A DNA stretch of 64,000 bases from Candidula unifasciata (taxonomy: Eukaryota > Mollusca > Gastropoda > Stylommatophora > Geomitridae), in assembly GCA_905116865.2 (NCBI GenBank), contig CAJHNH020008454.1, forward strand, positions 709,001 to 773,000. Direction: 5' to 3'. The position numbers and the translations under genes are program-made. This document shows, piece after piece, positions 63,905-64,000 of the stretch. Position 1 is the first letter of the stretch, and each line of letters opens with the position of its first letter. The notes under the pieces were generated by a model that was given only the letters and a program-made list of their open reading frames with translations, was not told the DNA's origin and ran no database searches.

Positions 63905-64000
63905 GCATGTTCGACTCTTCATTGGCAACTGAGATCAGACATGGAGCATGTGTGGGAAAGTCCCGAATGCCGTGATGTCAATTCTTGATTCATTCATTCA
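63905..64000 (+). mobile_element. LINE family D terminal tail
   Basis: GACTCTTCATTGGCAACTGA, GTGGGAAAGTCCCGAATGCC, GTGATGTCAATTCTTGATTC and an ATTCATTCA tail (compare 6720-6760). Confidence 0.6.

Overview
This is a eukaryotic, intron- and repeat-rich window. It most likely comes from an invertebrate, and I favour a mollusc (possibly a gastropod). The basis is a DPH6 gene whose ATP-pyrophosphatase half is fused to two RidA-like domains (the human enzyme lacks them), many 5'-truncated non-LTR retrotransposon tails, several tRNA-derived SINE families, and very abundant minisatellites. The species call is inference; the gene structure is read directly from splice signals, frames and conserved motifs.

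Two protein-coding genes can be supported. The first (+ strand, 1153-10893, 5' end outside the window) has three exons in matching phase and encodes the C-terminal ~510 residues of an acidic, Ser/Lys-rich, probably nuclear protein that I do not recognise. The second (- strand, 37259-62555, N-terminal exons beyond the right edge) is DPH6, diphthine-ammonia ligase. Twelve exons were assembled, all in phase, giving the C-terminal 536 residues: the end of the ATP-PPase domain, RidA-like domain 1, RidA-like domain 2 and a C-terminal tail. One intron is GC-AG, and one exon's splice donor is repeated five times in a tandem array.

Layout: 1-150 mariner transposase fragment; 0.4-11.3 kb 3' part of the + strand gene, its 7-kb intron carrying SINEs, a LINE with an RNase H domain, a piggyBac-like MITE, a SPIN-like hAT MITE (8391-8575) and a second hAT MITE; 11.3-37 kb intergenic, with microsatellites, minisatellites (49, 29, 94, 42 and ~50 bp units) and nested LINE/SINE/hAT elements; 37.2-62.6 kb DPH6 with large repeat-filled introns; 62.6-64 kb LINE fragments. 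No bacterial-type operons, CRISPR arrays, rRNA genes or true tRNA genes were seen.

The best candidates for something undescribed are the minisatellite that has copied a DPH6 splice donor (55686-55898), the GC-AG intron in the same gene, the SPIN-like element (a family known for horizontal transfer between phyla), and two LINE copies sitting inside minisatellite arrays.
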